From: Accumulibacter appositus
GTDB lineage: Bacteria; Pseudomonadota; Gammaproteobacteria; Burkholderiales; Rhodocyclaceae
Assembly: GCF_035440685.1 (NCBI RefSeq)
Contig: NZ_DAORMW010000010.1
Length of the DNA: 64,000 bases
Direction: 5' to 3' (one strand)
The notes under the pieces were generated by a model. The model had not been told where the DNA came from, ran no database searches, and saw only the letters and a program-made list of their open reading frames with translations. Below are positions 8,784-18,857 of this stretch, in pieces. Made by a program: the position numbers and the translations under genes. Positions within the stretch are counted from its first letter, which is position 1; each line of letters begins with the position of its first letter.

Positions 8784-9610
8784 CGCCAGCAGGTGCCGCG
8801 CCGCGGCAGGCCTGCTTCCACCGTCGGCGGGACTGTTCCCGGCTGCTCTCCGGCGAGCAGCGGCAGGCCGCCGCCTTCGGTAGCATAGAGCTCGCTCAAC
8901 AGCACATCGTCGACCGCCGCGACCGGCAGGTCGAAAACTATCCGCCCCTCGCGCATGCCGACGATGCGCGGAAAACACGAGCGCGCCAGATCGACGGCGT
9001 GCAAACTGGCGACCAGCGTTGCACCACGCGCCGCGGCGTCGTCACACAGCACCTTGACGGTCTGCAGCGCCAGCGCCGGATCGAGGGCCGAGACCGGTTC
9101 GTCGGCGAGGACCAGCTGTGCCTGCTGATAAAGCACCCGGGCAATGCCGACACGCTGCAGCTGACCGCCCGAGAGCCGGTCGCAGCGATCGAAGATACGT
9201 TCGCCGAGCTCGAGCCGCGCCAGTGCCGCGCACGCGCCGGTGACGTCCACGGGATAGGCCAGGGAGGCGATTCCCTTCCACCACGGCCATTGCCCGAGGC
9301 GACCAGCGAGAACGGCGGTCACCACCCGCTGCCGCGGCGGTAGCGGCGGCGCCTGATGCGCCACACCGATGCGCGTGCGCAAGCGACGCAGCTCGGCCGC
9401 CGATAGCGCCCACGGATCGCCGCCGAGCAGATCGATGCGCCCCTTGCTCGGGCGCAAGGCGGCGCTGATCAAACGCAGAAGCGTCGTCTTTCCGGCCCCT
9501 GAAGGACCGACGATGGCCAGCTGCTCGCCAGTCTGCAGCGCCAGGGCGATCTCGCGTAGGGCGACAAATCCGTTGGCGTGCGTCAGCTCAACGTCATGCA
9601 GGCAAAACAA
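8780..9610 (-). CDS. phnC: PhnC-type ABC transporter ATP-binding protein
   Basis: ATPase subunit of the oxyanion/phosphonate-type importer, 276 residues. Seen: Walker A GPSGAGKT (35-42), signature LSGGQLQRVGIARVL, Walker B LVLADEPVSALDP, and the switch histidine in LVASLHAVDLA. The start is a TTG six bases after the phnD stop, giving MFCLHDVELTHANGFVALREI; no ATG or GTG exists in the right place, and the reading frame that runs on to 10222 is antisense-like overlap with phnD. The C-terminus has an odd extension of about 30 residues beyond the ABC fold. It is coupled to phnE by a four-base overlap. Confidence 0.88.
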   Translation of the reverse strand: MFCLHDVELTHANGFVALREIALALQTGEQLAIVGPSGAGKTTLLRLISAALRPSKGRIDLLGGDPWALSAAELRRLRTRIGVAHQAPPLPPRQRVVTAVLAGRLGQWPWWKGIASLAYPVDVTGACAALARLELGERIFDRCDRLSGGQLQRVGIARVLYQQAQLVLADEPVSALDPALALQTVKVLCDDAAARGATLVASLHAVDLARSCFPRIVGMREGRIVFDLPVAAVDDVLLSELYATEGGGLPLLAGEQPGTVPPTVEAGLPRRGTCWR

Positions 9611-9615
9611 GCGGC

Positions 9616-10485
9616 CTACTTCAGCAGGCCAGCCGCCTTCGCTGCCTGCTCGATCCCCGCGTAGTTCTCTTTCTTCGTCGGGATGAATTTCGTAGCCCTT
9701 TGCAGAGCGAGGATCTCGGCGTGCTCCGGATTGCCGGCATCTAGCTTCAGGAAAGCCGCTTCGATCTTCTTGATCAGCGCGGGATCGAGATCGCCGCGCA
9801 CCGTCCAGTTGTAGTCGAAATAGGGCGGCGTCGTGGCGATCACGCGGACCTTGGCATCGACCTTCTTCTGATCGACCAGCTTCTCCCAGACCGAGGCATT
9901 GAGGACCCCGGCGTCTGCCTTGCCAGAAGCGACGAAAGCCACGGTGGCATCGTGGGCGCCCGAGAAAGCGACGTTCTTGAAGTCCCTGTCGGCGTCGATT
10001 CCGTCCTGCAGCAGGAAGTAGCGCGGCATCAGGTGGCCAGAGGTCGACGATGGCGAGCCAAAGGCAAAGACCTTGCCCTTGGTGTCGGCCAGCGCCTTGA
10101 TGTTCGCGTCGGCGGTAATGAACTTGGACGTAAACCGAGCGTCTTCCTCGCGCTGAACGAGCGGCATGGCAGTGCCCTTGGTGCGGATGTTCGCCTGCAC
10201 GAAAGTAAAGCCACCCAGCCATGCCAGATCGAGCTTGTCGCTGGCCAGCGCCTCGACGACCGCCGCATAGTCGGAAACCGGCACAAAGGAAACCTTCATC
10301 GCCAGTTCTTTCTCGAGATACTTGCCGAGCGGCGCGAATTTGCGCTGCAGTTCGGTTGGCGCCTCGTCGGGAATTGCCGATACGCGCAGGACAGCGTCAG
10401 CAGCTACAGAGGTGTTGAAGAAGGGGCTAGCCAGCGCACAGAGAAGCGCGCTCTTGAGCGCCAGACGGCGCGAGAGGTGAAGCAT
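9616..10485 (-). CDS. phnD: PhnD-family periplasmic substrate-binding protein (phosphonate or selenate-type)
   Basis: Periplasmic binding protein of the PhnD family, 289 residues, with a signal peptide (basic LSRRLALKS, hydrophobic ALLCALASPFF, cleavage near VAADA). Family marks are SAIPDEAPTELQRKFAPLGKYLEKEL, SKFITADANIKALADTKGKVFAFGSPSSTSGHLMPRYFL and FSGAHDATVAFVASGKADAGVLN; the SSTSGH loop binds the oxyanion in PhnD proteins. No C-P lyase or phosphite genes are in view. From memory this sequence type also resembles proteins annotated as putative selenate-binding (the TIGR04553 class), so the ligand is open. The ATG at 10485 has AGGGAG upstream and is preferred over 10518. First gene of the phnD-phnC-phnE unit. 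Confidence 0.9.
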   Translation of the reverse strand: MLHLSRRLALKSALLCALASPFFNTSVAADAVLRVSAIPDEAPTELQRKFAPLGKYLEKELAMKVSFVPVSDYAAVVEALASDKLDLAWLGGFTFVQANIRTKGTAMPLVQREEDARFTSKFITADANIKALADTKGKVFAFGSPSSTSGHLMPRYFLLQDGIDADRDFKNVAFSGAHDATVAFVASGKADAGVLNASVWEKLVDQKKVDAKVRVIATTPPYFDYNWTVRGDLDPALIKKIEAAFLKLDAGNPEHAEILALQRATKFIPTKKENYAGIEQAAKAAGLLK

Positions 10486-10629
10486 GAGGAAACTCCCTGA
10501 AAAGACCCGCCACGGCACGGAGTGGGCCGCAGCTTGAACGCGGCCAGGCGTCGAAACGCGGTGGCCGCTAGCAATAATCGAAGCGGTACCTAGACCGCCC
10601 GCGGACTATAGCCGGGCCCACCCGATCAA

Positions 10630-12144
10630 TCAAGCAAGCGCGGCTTTGCCTTTGTCGATGCCAGGCTTTACGGCTGATTCGGAAGCGAGTGCGACGCAGC
10701 GGGCCGCCAGGATTTCGGTGGGGTCGAGCAGCGCCATTGCTTGCCCCATGGCGACGTCGATGGCAATCAGCGGCAATTCGGTACAGCCGAGAATGATCGC
10801 CTCAGCCCCCTGCCTGGCGAGATGGTCGATCGCCGTCGCCAAGTGGTCGCTGCACAGGCCGGAAGTGAATCCCGCCTTCACTCCCCGCTCCCCGTAGATC
10901 GCCTGCATGACCAGATCCTGAACCGCGTCCTCGGGAACCAGCAGCTGCAAGCCTGCCGCCTCGGCGACTTCGCGATAGACCCCGCTGGCCACCGTCCCCG
11001 AGGTAGCCAGCAGTCCGACGCGGCGGACGGCAGGCATTTGCGAGCGGACATGCTGCACTACTTCCGAGAGCATGTTCACGATCGGAATGCTGAGATAGGG
11101 CTGGATGCGGTCGACAAAGGCGTGCGCCGTGTTGCAGGGAATGGCCACGGCGTTCGCGCCACCCGCTTCGAGCTGCTTGCAGGTAGCGAGCAGCGAGATC
11201 GTCGGGTCGGCGCCGCTGCCGATCAAGTTCGCGGTGCGATCGGGAATCTGGGGATTCTGCTCGACCATCATCTTGATGTGGTCCTGATCGCGCGCAGCGC
11301 CGGTCAGGCGCACGACCTTGTGCATGAAATCGACCGTCGCGGCCGGGCCAACGCCACCCACCACTCCGAGCTTGAACTCGCGCACCGGCGGTGCCGTTTC
11401 ACAGCCCAGCGAATACTCGGCATAGACCAGATTGGAATCGATGACCGGAACGGCCACCAGCGGCCGCAGTGACTCGATGAGCACCGGCACTTCGGTCAGG
11501 CCGGGGACGATGATCTGTGCGCCCTTGGCGACCAGGCAGCTGCAAGCCTCGGCGAGCAGTTCGACGCACTCACCGCCGTGGTGTCCGGCTCTGACCCCGG
11601 CGGGACCATAGATGGCGCGCATCAGCTTGTCGGACTGAACCGCCGCATCCGGGTAAACGATCTGGTACTGGCCACCCAGCTCGCGCTCGAAGATCCCGGA
11701 CTTCTGGACATAGGTCGAGGTCAATACGCCGATCGTTCGCAGCGCAGGATGCTCGCGCGCCAGCCAGTCGCGCAGGGCATCGAAGAGGCTGATCACGCGC
11801 ATGTCAAGCTCCGGCGTGATCTCGCGCAGAAAGGTATGTGAAACGAAGCACGGCACCAGGGCGGTGTCGATGCCGCGTGCCTCCATCTCCTTGAGCGTGT
11901 TGTAGACGTAGAACTTGCGCCGGCTCGGATTATAAGTCGCGTCGGCGATGCCCGGCCCACTGTCGAAGTGACGCTGCTCGAAAGCGATGTCGACGTCACG
12001 CAGCTCCGGATTGCGCTGCGTCGCACCAATCATCTTCAGCAGCAGATCCGCGCCGGCAATGACCCCCAGCCCGCCAACCACGCCGTAGCGGTGCTTGGCC
12101 GGAGTCTTGCCGTCACTGGTCGAGGGAAATTGTCGCTTGCTCAT
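10630..12144 (-). CDS. tandem Asp/Glu/hydantoin racemase, N-terminal half degenerate
   Basis: Two racemase domains in one chain of 504 residues; normal aspartate racemases have about 230. Each half begins with the family motif (YGVVGGLGVIAGADLLLKM at 20-38; LGVVGGVGPAATVDFMHKV at 259-277). The C-terminal half keeps both catalytic cysteines, Cys337 in AIPCNTAH and Cys454 in LGCTELP. The N-terminal half keeps only one (Cys99 in LVPCFVSH); the second is replaced by leucine in PGLTEVP (Leu216). The N-half is therefore probably inactive or regulatory. The ATG at 12144 starts 62 bp after the symporter stop on the same strand, so the two likely share an mRNA: uptake followed by L/D interconversion of aspartate or glutamate. 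Confidence 0.87.
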   Translation of the reverse strand: MSKRQFPSTSDGKTPAKHRYGVVGGLGVIAGADLLLKMIGATQRNPELRDVDIAFEQRHFDSGPGIADATYNPSRRKFYVYNTLKEMEARGIDTALVPCFVSHTFLREITPELDMRVISLFDALRDWLAREHPALRTIGVLTSTYVQKSGIFERELGGQYQIVYPDAAVQSDKLMRAIYGPAGVRAGHHGGECVELLAEACSCLVAKGAQIIVPGLTEVPVLIESLRPLVAVPVIDSNLVYAEYSLGCETAPPVREFKLGVVGGVGPAATVDFMHKVVRLTGAARDQDHIKMMVEQNPQIPDRTANLIGSGADPTISLLATCKQLEAGGANAVAIPCNTAHAFVDRIQPYLSIPIVNMLSEVVQHVRSQMPAVRRVGLLATSGTVASGVYREVAEAAGLQLLVPEDAVQDLVMQAIYGERGVKAGFTSGLCSDHLATAIDHLARQGAEAIILGCTELPLIAIDVAMGQAMALLDPTEILAARCVALASESAVKPGIDKGKAALA

Positions 12145-12206
12145 CGGGTCCTTGGATCGGCGAAGGCTGCGCAGAGGGACAGGACACTTCCTGCCCCTCC
12201 TGCGGT

Positions 12207-13553
12207 TCAAGTGGTGGGTTGCGAGGGACGCGCCGCGACCGCTTCTGGGGTGCCTACGACATCGACGTCGGCGCGGAGCACATGTGCTCGGTTGTAGACC
12301 GTCTCGTCGAGTTGTCCCTCGCTGCGGGCAACCACGCAAGCGACCGCGCAGTCTCCGGTGACGTTCAGGGCCGTGCGGGCCATGTCGAGGATGCGGTCGA
12401 TACCGGCGATGATCGCCACCCCCTCCAGCGGCAAGCCGACCGAGGTCAGCACGAGAGAAAGCATGATCAGGCCGGCCCCGGGAACACCGGCCGTTCCAAT
12501 CGACGCCAGGGTGGCGGTCAGGATGATCGTCAGGTACTGGCCGGTATTCAGATCGACGCCGTAGGCTTGCGCGATGAAGATTGCACAAACGCCCTGATAC
12601 AAGGCCGTGCCATCCATGTTGATGGTCGCGCCGAGGGGCAACACGAAGCTTGAAACGCTACGCGACACACCGAGGTTGCGCTCGCAGGACATCATCGTCA
12701 CCGGCAGCGTTCCTGAACTCGAGGTGCTCGTGAAGGCGACCATCATCGGTTCCACGGCACCCTGGAAATAGCGTACCGGATTGAGGCCGGCGAGGAACTT
12801 GACGAGTCCGACGTAGACCACCAGTGCGTGGACGACGCAGCCGAGATAGACCATGCCAATGACCTTCGCCAGGGGCGCCAGAACGTCCATCCCGTAGGTA
12901 CCGGCAACCCAGGTCATCAGCGCGAAGACGCCATAGGGGGCGAAGGAGATGACGATCGACGTCAGCTTGTAGATCACCTCGGCAGCCGACTCGAAGAAGT
13001 TGCGCACGTGCTTGGCAGCGTCTCCCGCGAGGGTGATCGATATGCCGACAAAGATGGCGAAAACGATGATCTGCAGGACATTTCCTTCGGCAAAAGCAGC
13101 CATCGGATTGGTCGGCACGAGGCCGAGAATCGTATCCACTGCGCTCGGCGCCTCTTTTACGGCAACCGCCTTGCCGGCGCCAAGGTCGATTCCCACACCC
13201 GGCTCGAAGATCGTCGCCAGCGCCAGACCGATGGTGATCGCCACGGCGGTCGTGCCGAGATAGAGGGCGATGGTCTTCAGGCTGAGGCGGCCCATGGTCG
13301 ACAGATCGCGCAGCGACGCCACACCGGTGACCAGGGAAACGAAGATCAGCGGCACGATCAGCATCTTGATGCCGCGGATAAACAGGTCGCCAACCGGCTT
13401 GATGCTCTTGGCAACGTCGGCATTGCCGGTCTGGTTAAGCAGCACGCCAAAGACCAGGCCTAGCGTCAGGGCAATGAAAATCTGTTTCCAGAGCTGCATC
13501 CCCGTCCAGAATGCAAACATTCCGCTGCGGGTGCTTGTCGGTGAGTTCCCCAT
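12207..13553 (-). CDS. dicarboxylate/amino acid:cation symporter (DAACS family)
   Basis: Inner-membrane Na+/H+-coupled carrier for glutamate, aspartate or C4-dicarboxylates, 448 residues. Characteristic elements are visible: the serine-rich re-entrant loop STSSSGTLPVTMMSCERNLGVSRSVSSFVLPLGATINMDGTALYQ and the second hairpin GTAGVPGAGLIMLSLVLTSVGLPLEGVAIIAGIDRILDMARTALNVTGD. The NMDGT motif (Na+/substrate site) and the conserved D...R...N of TM8 are intact; the Arg in DMARTALNVTGD favours acidic amino acids, though this is only suggestive. ATG at 13553 is chosen because a GGAGG site lies six bases upstream. It is divergent from the LysR regulator and lies upstream of the racemase gene. Confidence 0.93.
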   Translation of the reverse strand: MGNSPTSTRSGMFAFWTGMQLWKQIFIALTLGLVFGVLLNQTGNADVAKSIKPVGDLFIRGIKMLIVPLIFVSLVTGVASLRDLSTMGRLSLKTIALYLGTTAVAITIGLALATIFEPGVGIDLGAGKAVAVKEAPSAVDTILGLVPTNPMAAFAEGNVLQIIVFAIFVGISITLAGDAAKHVRNFFESAAEVIYKLTSIVISFAPYGVFALMTWVAGTYGMDVLAPLAKVIGMVYLGCVVHALVVYVGLVKFLAGLNPVRYFQGAVEPMMVAFTSTSSSGTLPVTMMSCERNLGVSRSVSSFVLPLGATINMDGTALYQGVCAIFIAQAYGVDLNTGQYLTIILTATLASIGTAGVPGAGLIMLSLVLTSVGLPLEGVAIIAGIDRILDMARTALNVTGDCAVACVVARSEGQLDETVYNRAHVLRADVDVVGTPEAVAARPSQPTT

Positions 13554-13594
13554 CGTTTCCTCCTGATCTGTGCTCGGAGCATCCGAGCCCTGGT

Positions 13595-13715
13595 TAACGG
13601 TCATGACATGTCGAGATACCCCAGGTGATGGAAGTCATGACCGTTTCCCTCTTCCCCTGGCCCTTCTCCCGCAAGGGGAGACGGGAGTTTCGTGAGTCGC
13701 TTGCACGACTTTCAC
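13595..13715. repeat. dispersed palindromic repeat, copy 1
   Basis: This roughly 121-base element lies upstream of the symporter start. A second copy in opposite orientation is at 18858-18981. Over an 82-base core (13634-13715 versus the reverse complement of 18858-18939) I counted 69 identical positions with no gaps, and similarity continues into the flank starting TAACGGT. The core can fold into two hairpins (CTCCCGCAAGGGGAG and AGTCGC..GCACGACT). It looks like a REP/MITE-type non-coding element. Confidence 0.75.
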
Positions 13716-13858
13716 ATTAACCTGCCGCATCAGTCGACGCAGAGTGATGCCTTGCCCGCAGGTGCCAGGCCGAATTCCAGGAAGCCGGCGCCGTTCGTCG
13801 ATTTTCAGAACACTTATACGGAGCAGCCGACGCTTCGTCCAGTTCCGTTTTCTTACCA

Positions 13859-13879
13859 GCCATGCAAATTTTGCATGGC
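13859..13879. promoter_or_regulatory. perfect 21-bp palindrome, likely LysR operator
   Basis: GCCATGCAAA is followed by one T and its exact reverse complement TTTGCATGGC. The core is T-N11-A with inverted TGCAAA arms, the classic LysR-type binding box. It lies in the 391-bp gap between the divergent symporter (start 13553) and LysR gene (start 13945), 66 bp before the latter. A partial half-site CCATGCAGAAA follows at 13898. The rest of this gap holds the dispersed repeat (13595-13715) and no gene that I can support. Confidence 0.7.
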
Positions 13880-13944
13880 CGCATCACTTCCCGATTACCA
13901 TGCAGAAAACTGATCCCCTGTGGTGCGCCCTGGCGTGCTGGCTG

Positions 13945-14862
13945 ATGGAGACGCGCGTGGAAGTAAACTGGCTCGAAGATTTCCTGACCCTGTCGATCAC
14001 CCGCAATTTCTCGCGGGCGGCCGAGTTGCGCAACGTCACGCAACCGGCGTTCAGTCGGCGCATCCGCAATCTCGAGTACTGGGTCGGCGCCGTGCTTATT
14101 GATCGTAGCCTCTTCCCGATCAGCCTTACCGTCGCCGGCGAAGCCTTCCGCAAAACGGCCCAGGAGACGGTCGACACCTTGCGTAATGGTCGCGAGGAAG
14201 CACAAGGGCTGATGCCAACGAAGTCCGGGGAAATCGTCGCCATCGCTGCCTCACACACCATCGCCGTGAGTTTCTTCGCCGACTGGCACGCCGAGTTGCA
14301 GGCCAACACCGGAGCAATCAAGGCACGCGTCATTGCCGACAATGTCGCCGGCTGCGTCGAAGCCTTGATCACCGGGCACTGCGACCTGATGCTGGCGTAC
14401 AGCAGCGCCGCACTACCGACGCTGGCCCAGATGAATCGCTACCCCTCCGCCGCACTGGTCAGCGAACGCCTGGTAGCGGTCAGTGCGCCGGAGAGCACCG
14501 GCTCGGCGCGTTACTCCCTGACCAGCAGGGAGATGCTCCCCTATCTCTGTTATCCGAGCAACAGCTACCTTGGCCGCCTGACAGGATCGGTGATCGATCG
14601 CGAGAATCTCGCGGCAAGGCTGGATTTTCGCTATGAATGCTCGATGTCCGACGTCCTCAAGAGCGGCGTAGTCGCCGGTGCCGGGATCGCGTGGATTCCC
14701 GAACTCGCCGTCCGCGACGAATTGGCAGCCGGATCGCTCGTTTACGCGGGCGACGACAGGCACACGGCCAGTTTGCAGATTTCGCTCTATCGCCAGGCCG
14801 AGCCCAGTCGTCCGGAGGTTGAAAGAATCTGGCATGCCTGCCTCGGAGCATCGGCAAACTGA
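13945..14862 (+). CDS. LysR-family transcriptional regulator
   Basis: DNA-binding regulator of 305 residues with the N-terminal winged helix-turn-helix (WLEDFLTLSITRNFSRAAELRNVTQPAFSRRIRNLEYWVGAVLIDRS, residues 8-54) and a C-terminal substrate-binding domain of periplasmic-protein type. It sits between the symporter/racemase pair and the aspartase gene, so it probably controls use of aspartate or a related acid and responds to one as coinducer; this is inference from position. The reading frame extends upstream to 13744, but normal LysR length and the position of the helix-turn-helix favour ATG 13945; GTG 13957 is also possible. A perfect palindromic box lies just upstream. Confidence 0.93.
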   Translation: METRVEVNWLEDFLTLSITRNFSRAAELRNVTQPAFSRRIRNLEYWVGAVLIDRSLFPISLTVAGEAFRKTAQETVDTLRNGREEAQGLMPTKSGEIVAIAASHTIAVSFFADWHAELQANTGAIKARVIADNVAGCVEALITGHCDLMLAYSSAALPTLAQMNRYPSAALVSERLVAVSAPESTGSARYSLTSREMLPYLCYPSNSYLGRLTGSVIDRENLAARLDFRYECSMSDVLKSGVVAGAGIAWIPELAVRDELAAGSLVYAGDDRHTASLQISLYRQAEPSRPEVERIWHACLGASAN

Positions 14863-14990
14863 TCGCCGAACCGGTACGCGCTCGCCCCGCCCAGGGCCCA
14901 TGCAGAAGCGGCATCGACAATTCGTAAATAGCATCATGTGGACGCGCACTGCAGACCACAATTAGCCGTTCTTTCAAACGGACCCATCCC

Positions 14991-16403
<1,413 letters not shown>

Positions 16404-16460
16404 GAACGGTACGCCGCCGCCGCGTCGAGGCGACAGCCCCCCCCTCCCTCGCCTTCCGCC

Positions 16461-18266
16461 TCAAACCGGCCGCAGCGGCCAGAAGAGAGGGATCAACACA
16501 CTCGCCGTCACCCAGACCACCAGATTGAGCGGAATGCCGAGGCGCGCGAAGTCGGCGAAGCGGTAATTGCCAGCCGTATAGACCAGGGTATTGGTCTGGT
16601 AGCCGATCGGCGTCGCGAAGCTCGCACTGGCGGCGAACATCACCGCCACCACGAAGGGGCGTGGATCGACGCCGAGATGTTCGGCGATACCGATCACGAT
16701 TGGCGTAAACAACACCGCCACGGCGTTGTTACTGAGGAATTCGGTGGCAATCGAAGTGAGCAGAATCACCAACGAGAGCATCATCCATGGCGACAAGCTG
16801 CCGCCGACACCGACCAGCGCGCTGGCCATCAACTTGTCGAGCCCGGATTCGTGCATGGCGATGCTCAGCGCCAACATGCCGAAAATGAGCACCAGAATCG
16901 GCCATTCGATCGACTTGTAGGCCTCGTCGGCGCGCAGGCAACCAGTTGCGACGACGAGCACCGCGCCGATGATCGCCAGCCCTTCGATCGGCATCACGTT
17001 GAAAGCGGCCAGGGTCATCACGCCGACGATGCTGGCCAGGGCGATCGGCGCCCGGCGATGATTGCTCACCGGCGTGAGGCCCTCGGTGATGGCGAACAGA
17101 TCGCCGTTTTCGCAGAAGCGCTTGATCTGCGCCGAGCCGCCTTCGACCAACAGAACGTCGCCAAACTGCAACTGGAAGTCGTCGCCGATATCGGCAATCG
17201 ACGCGTTCTTGCGATGCACGGCGACCAGGTGGATGCCATAGCGGGCGGTGAGATCGAGGTCGCGGATCGGGCGCAGGACGTAACGCGAGGTCTGGCCGAC
17301 GATTGCCTCGACCATTACCACCCCACGGCGGCGCAGCGTTTCCAGGTCGTGCGCATCAGCTACCTGTGCCTGCACACCCATCAGGTCGGTGCTGCTGCGC
17401 AGATCCATCATCGCACTGCTGCGGCTATGGACCACCAGCCGATCGCCGACCATCAGTGCAGTCCCCGGCAAGGGCGTAGACCATTCCTCGTCACCGCGAA
17501 ACAGCTTCAGCACCTCGATCGTGCCGTTCGCCAGCCGCGCCTCCTGCAAACTGCGTCCGGCCAGATGGGAGCCTTCAGGCACGAAGAGCTCGCTCATGAA
17601 CAGACGATCGCCGCTACCGGTGAACTGCTGCGTCAAGGTCTCGCGCACGGGCAGAAAGCGCGGCGCCAGCCAGAGCAGCAAAGCGCAGCCGATCAAGGCG
17701 ATGACCATGGCCGGAGCGCTGATCTCGAACATCCGGAACGGCTCGAGCCCATGCTGACGCGCAACGCCATCGACCAGGATGTTGGTCGAGGTACCGACCA
17801 TGGTGATCATGCCGCCAAGAATGGTCGCGTAGGAAAGCGGAATCAGCAGCCGTGATGGCGCCACCCCGTAGCGCCCGGCCATCGTGATCACCGCCGGAAT
17901 CATCACCATCACCACCGGCGTATTGTTGATAAACGGCGACACCAGCAGACCAACGGCGAGCATTGCCAACAGCAAGCGACGCTCGCTGTGTCCGGCCATC
18001 GCCCCCAGCCAGTCACCCAGGCGATCGACGCAACCGGTCTTGCTCAACGCCCCACTGATGATGAACAGGCAGGCAACCGTGATTGGCGCGCTGTTGCTGA
18101 ACACGCTGAGCACCTGCTTCGGAGTCAGCAAACCAAGCGCCATCAGCAAGGCCACCGCGCTCATTACCGCCACATCCGGCTTCAACCATTCGCGCACGAA
18201 GCACGCAAACAGGCCGACCAGCGTCAGGCCGACAGTCAGCGCGTGCAGTGACTCGGGAAGCAACAT
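16461..18266 (-). CDS. SLC13/DASS-type anion permease with two RCK_C domains
   Basis: Inner-membrane carrier of 601 residues in the SLC13 (divalent anion:Na+) group. The two membrane halves each contain the helix-turn element (SPFINNTPVVMVMIPAV and EFLSNNAVAVLFTPIVIGIAEHLG, with the SNT/SNN-like motifs). Between them a cytoplasmic insert of about 200 residues holds two TrkA-C (RCK_C) domains (ELFVPEGSHLAGRSLQEARLANGTIEVLKLFRGDEEW and VEAIVGQTSRYVLRPIRDLDLTARYGIHLVAVHRK). C-terminal GYQTNTLVYTAGNYRFADFARLGIPL is typical. ATG 18266 has AAAGG upstream. Substrate may be sulfate or a dicarboxylate; beside aspA a C4-acid is attractive but unproven. Convergent with aspA. Confidence 0.9.
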   Translation of the reverse strand: MLLPESLHALTVGLTLVGLFACFVREWLKPDVAVMSAVALLMALGLLTPKQVLSVFSNSAPITVACLFIISGALSKTGCVDRLGDWLGAMAGHSERRLLLAMLAVGLLVSPFINNTPVVMVMIPAVITMAGRYGVAPSRLLIPLSYATILGGMITMVGTSTNILVDGVARQHGLEPFRMFEISAPAMVIALIGCALLLWLAPRFLPVRETLTQQFTGSGDRLFMSELFVPEGSHLAGRSLQEARLANGTIEVLKLFRGDEEWSTPLPGTALMVGDRLVVHSRSSAMMDLRSSTDLMGVQAQVADAHDLETLRRRGVVMVEAIVGQTSRYVLRPIRDLDLTARYGIHLVAVHRKNASIADIGDDFQLQFGDVLLVEGGSAQIKRFCENGDLFAITEGLTPVSNHRRAPIALASIVGVMTLAAFNVMPIEGLAIIGAVLVVATGCLRADEAYKSIEWPILVLIFGMLALSIAMHESGLDKLMASALVGVGGSLSPWMMLSLVILLTSIATEFLSNNAVAVLFTPIVIGIAEHLGVDPRPFVVAVMFAASASFATPIGYQTNTLVYTAGNYRFADFARLGIPLNLVVWVTASVLIPLFWPLRPV

Positions 18267-18541
18267 CAACAGGCCTTTGGGCTAAGGGTCGAGAGGGCGG
18301 AGGCAAACCGGCGCGCCAAGGTAGCGCAAAGCCCAAAGACTGCAAAAGAATGAAAAGTTTGCTGCTTATTCCTTCCAGGCCTATTGTTCGACATCAAGGA
18401 AGAGCCACGCCCCCCGCATCACACGGGCGTTCAGTTACTTGCACGGGCGGTGCAAATCTGGCGCATGACGGCTTGAATCTGCTGGCTGGCACTTTGGAAG
18501 CGGCGGAAATAGGCTTTCGGCTTGTCGCCGTAAGGGATGAT
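18267..18541. other. intergenic stretch upstream of the SLC13 gene
   Basis: No gene is supported here. It should contain the promoter of the leftward SLC13 gene. Nine-base inverted arms CTTTGGGCT (18275) and AGCCCAAAG (18330) are separated by 46 bp and may be chance. The right part is probably decayed upstream sequence of the IS91-type transposase remnant. Confidence 0.4.
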
Positions 18542-18846
18542 CCCGAGCAGCTTGTTCTGCCGTTCATGCGTCGCTTCCTGTTGCAGGTGCTGCCCAGCGG
18601 CTTTCACCGCATCCGGCACCATGGGCTGATCGCAAATGCGCGGCGCAGAGAAAATCTGGCGACGCTGCGGGCCTTGCTGCACGTGTCGCCCGCTGCCGAC
18701 GCGAAACGTCAGGGAGCCGGTGCACTGGCCGCTAGCGCGCCGCCGACCTTCGTCTGCCCGGACTGTAGCGCGGCGAGATCATCGTTGAGACCTTCCTGCG
18801 GAAGCACGCCATCCGCGCACAACCGCCGCACTGGGAGGCGCGATGA
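18542..18846 (+). pseudogene. IS91-family transposase remnant, C-terminal, frameshifted
   Basis: The plus strand encodes LPFMRRFLLQVLPSGFHRIRHHGLIANARRRENLATLRALL, which is the conserved C-terminal part of IS91/IS801-type (Y2, HUH) transposases. It continues to FVCPDCSA, where the cysteine pair of the small C-terminal finger is expected, and then the frame is lost: the homologous ending EIIVETFLRKHAIRAQPPHWEAR resumes in another frame from 18775 and stops at 18844. The N-terminal catalytic region with the HUH motif and tyrosines is missing, so this is a dead fragment. It borders a copy of the dispersed repeat at 18858. Family assignment is from memory of the motif. Confidence 0.7.
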
Positions 18847-18857
18847 GCGCGCCTACC

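Noticed and set aside
9611..10222. N-terminal extension of the PhnC frame across phnD
   Set aside because: The extra 204 residues are out-of-frame phnD sequence; the ABC fold begins only after 9610.
12145..12588. N-terminal extension of the racemase frame
   Set aside because: It overlaps the 3' end of the symporter gene and is Arg-rich shadow sequence; the racemase motif begins shortly after the ATG at 12144.
18275..18338. Nine-base inverted repeat CTTTGGGCT / AGCCCAAAG upstream of the SLC13 gene
   Set aside because: 46-bp separation and no T-tract or operator pattern; likely chance in this GC-rich region.
18431..18682. 83-codon minus-strand frame
   Set aside because: Antisense to the IS91-type remnant, whose protein similarity is on the plus strand; no family match for the minus-strand product.
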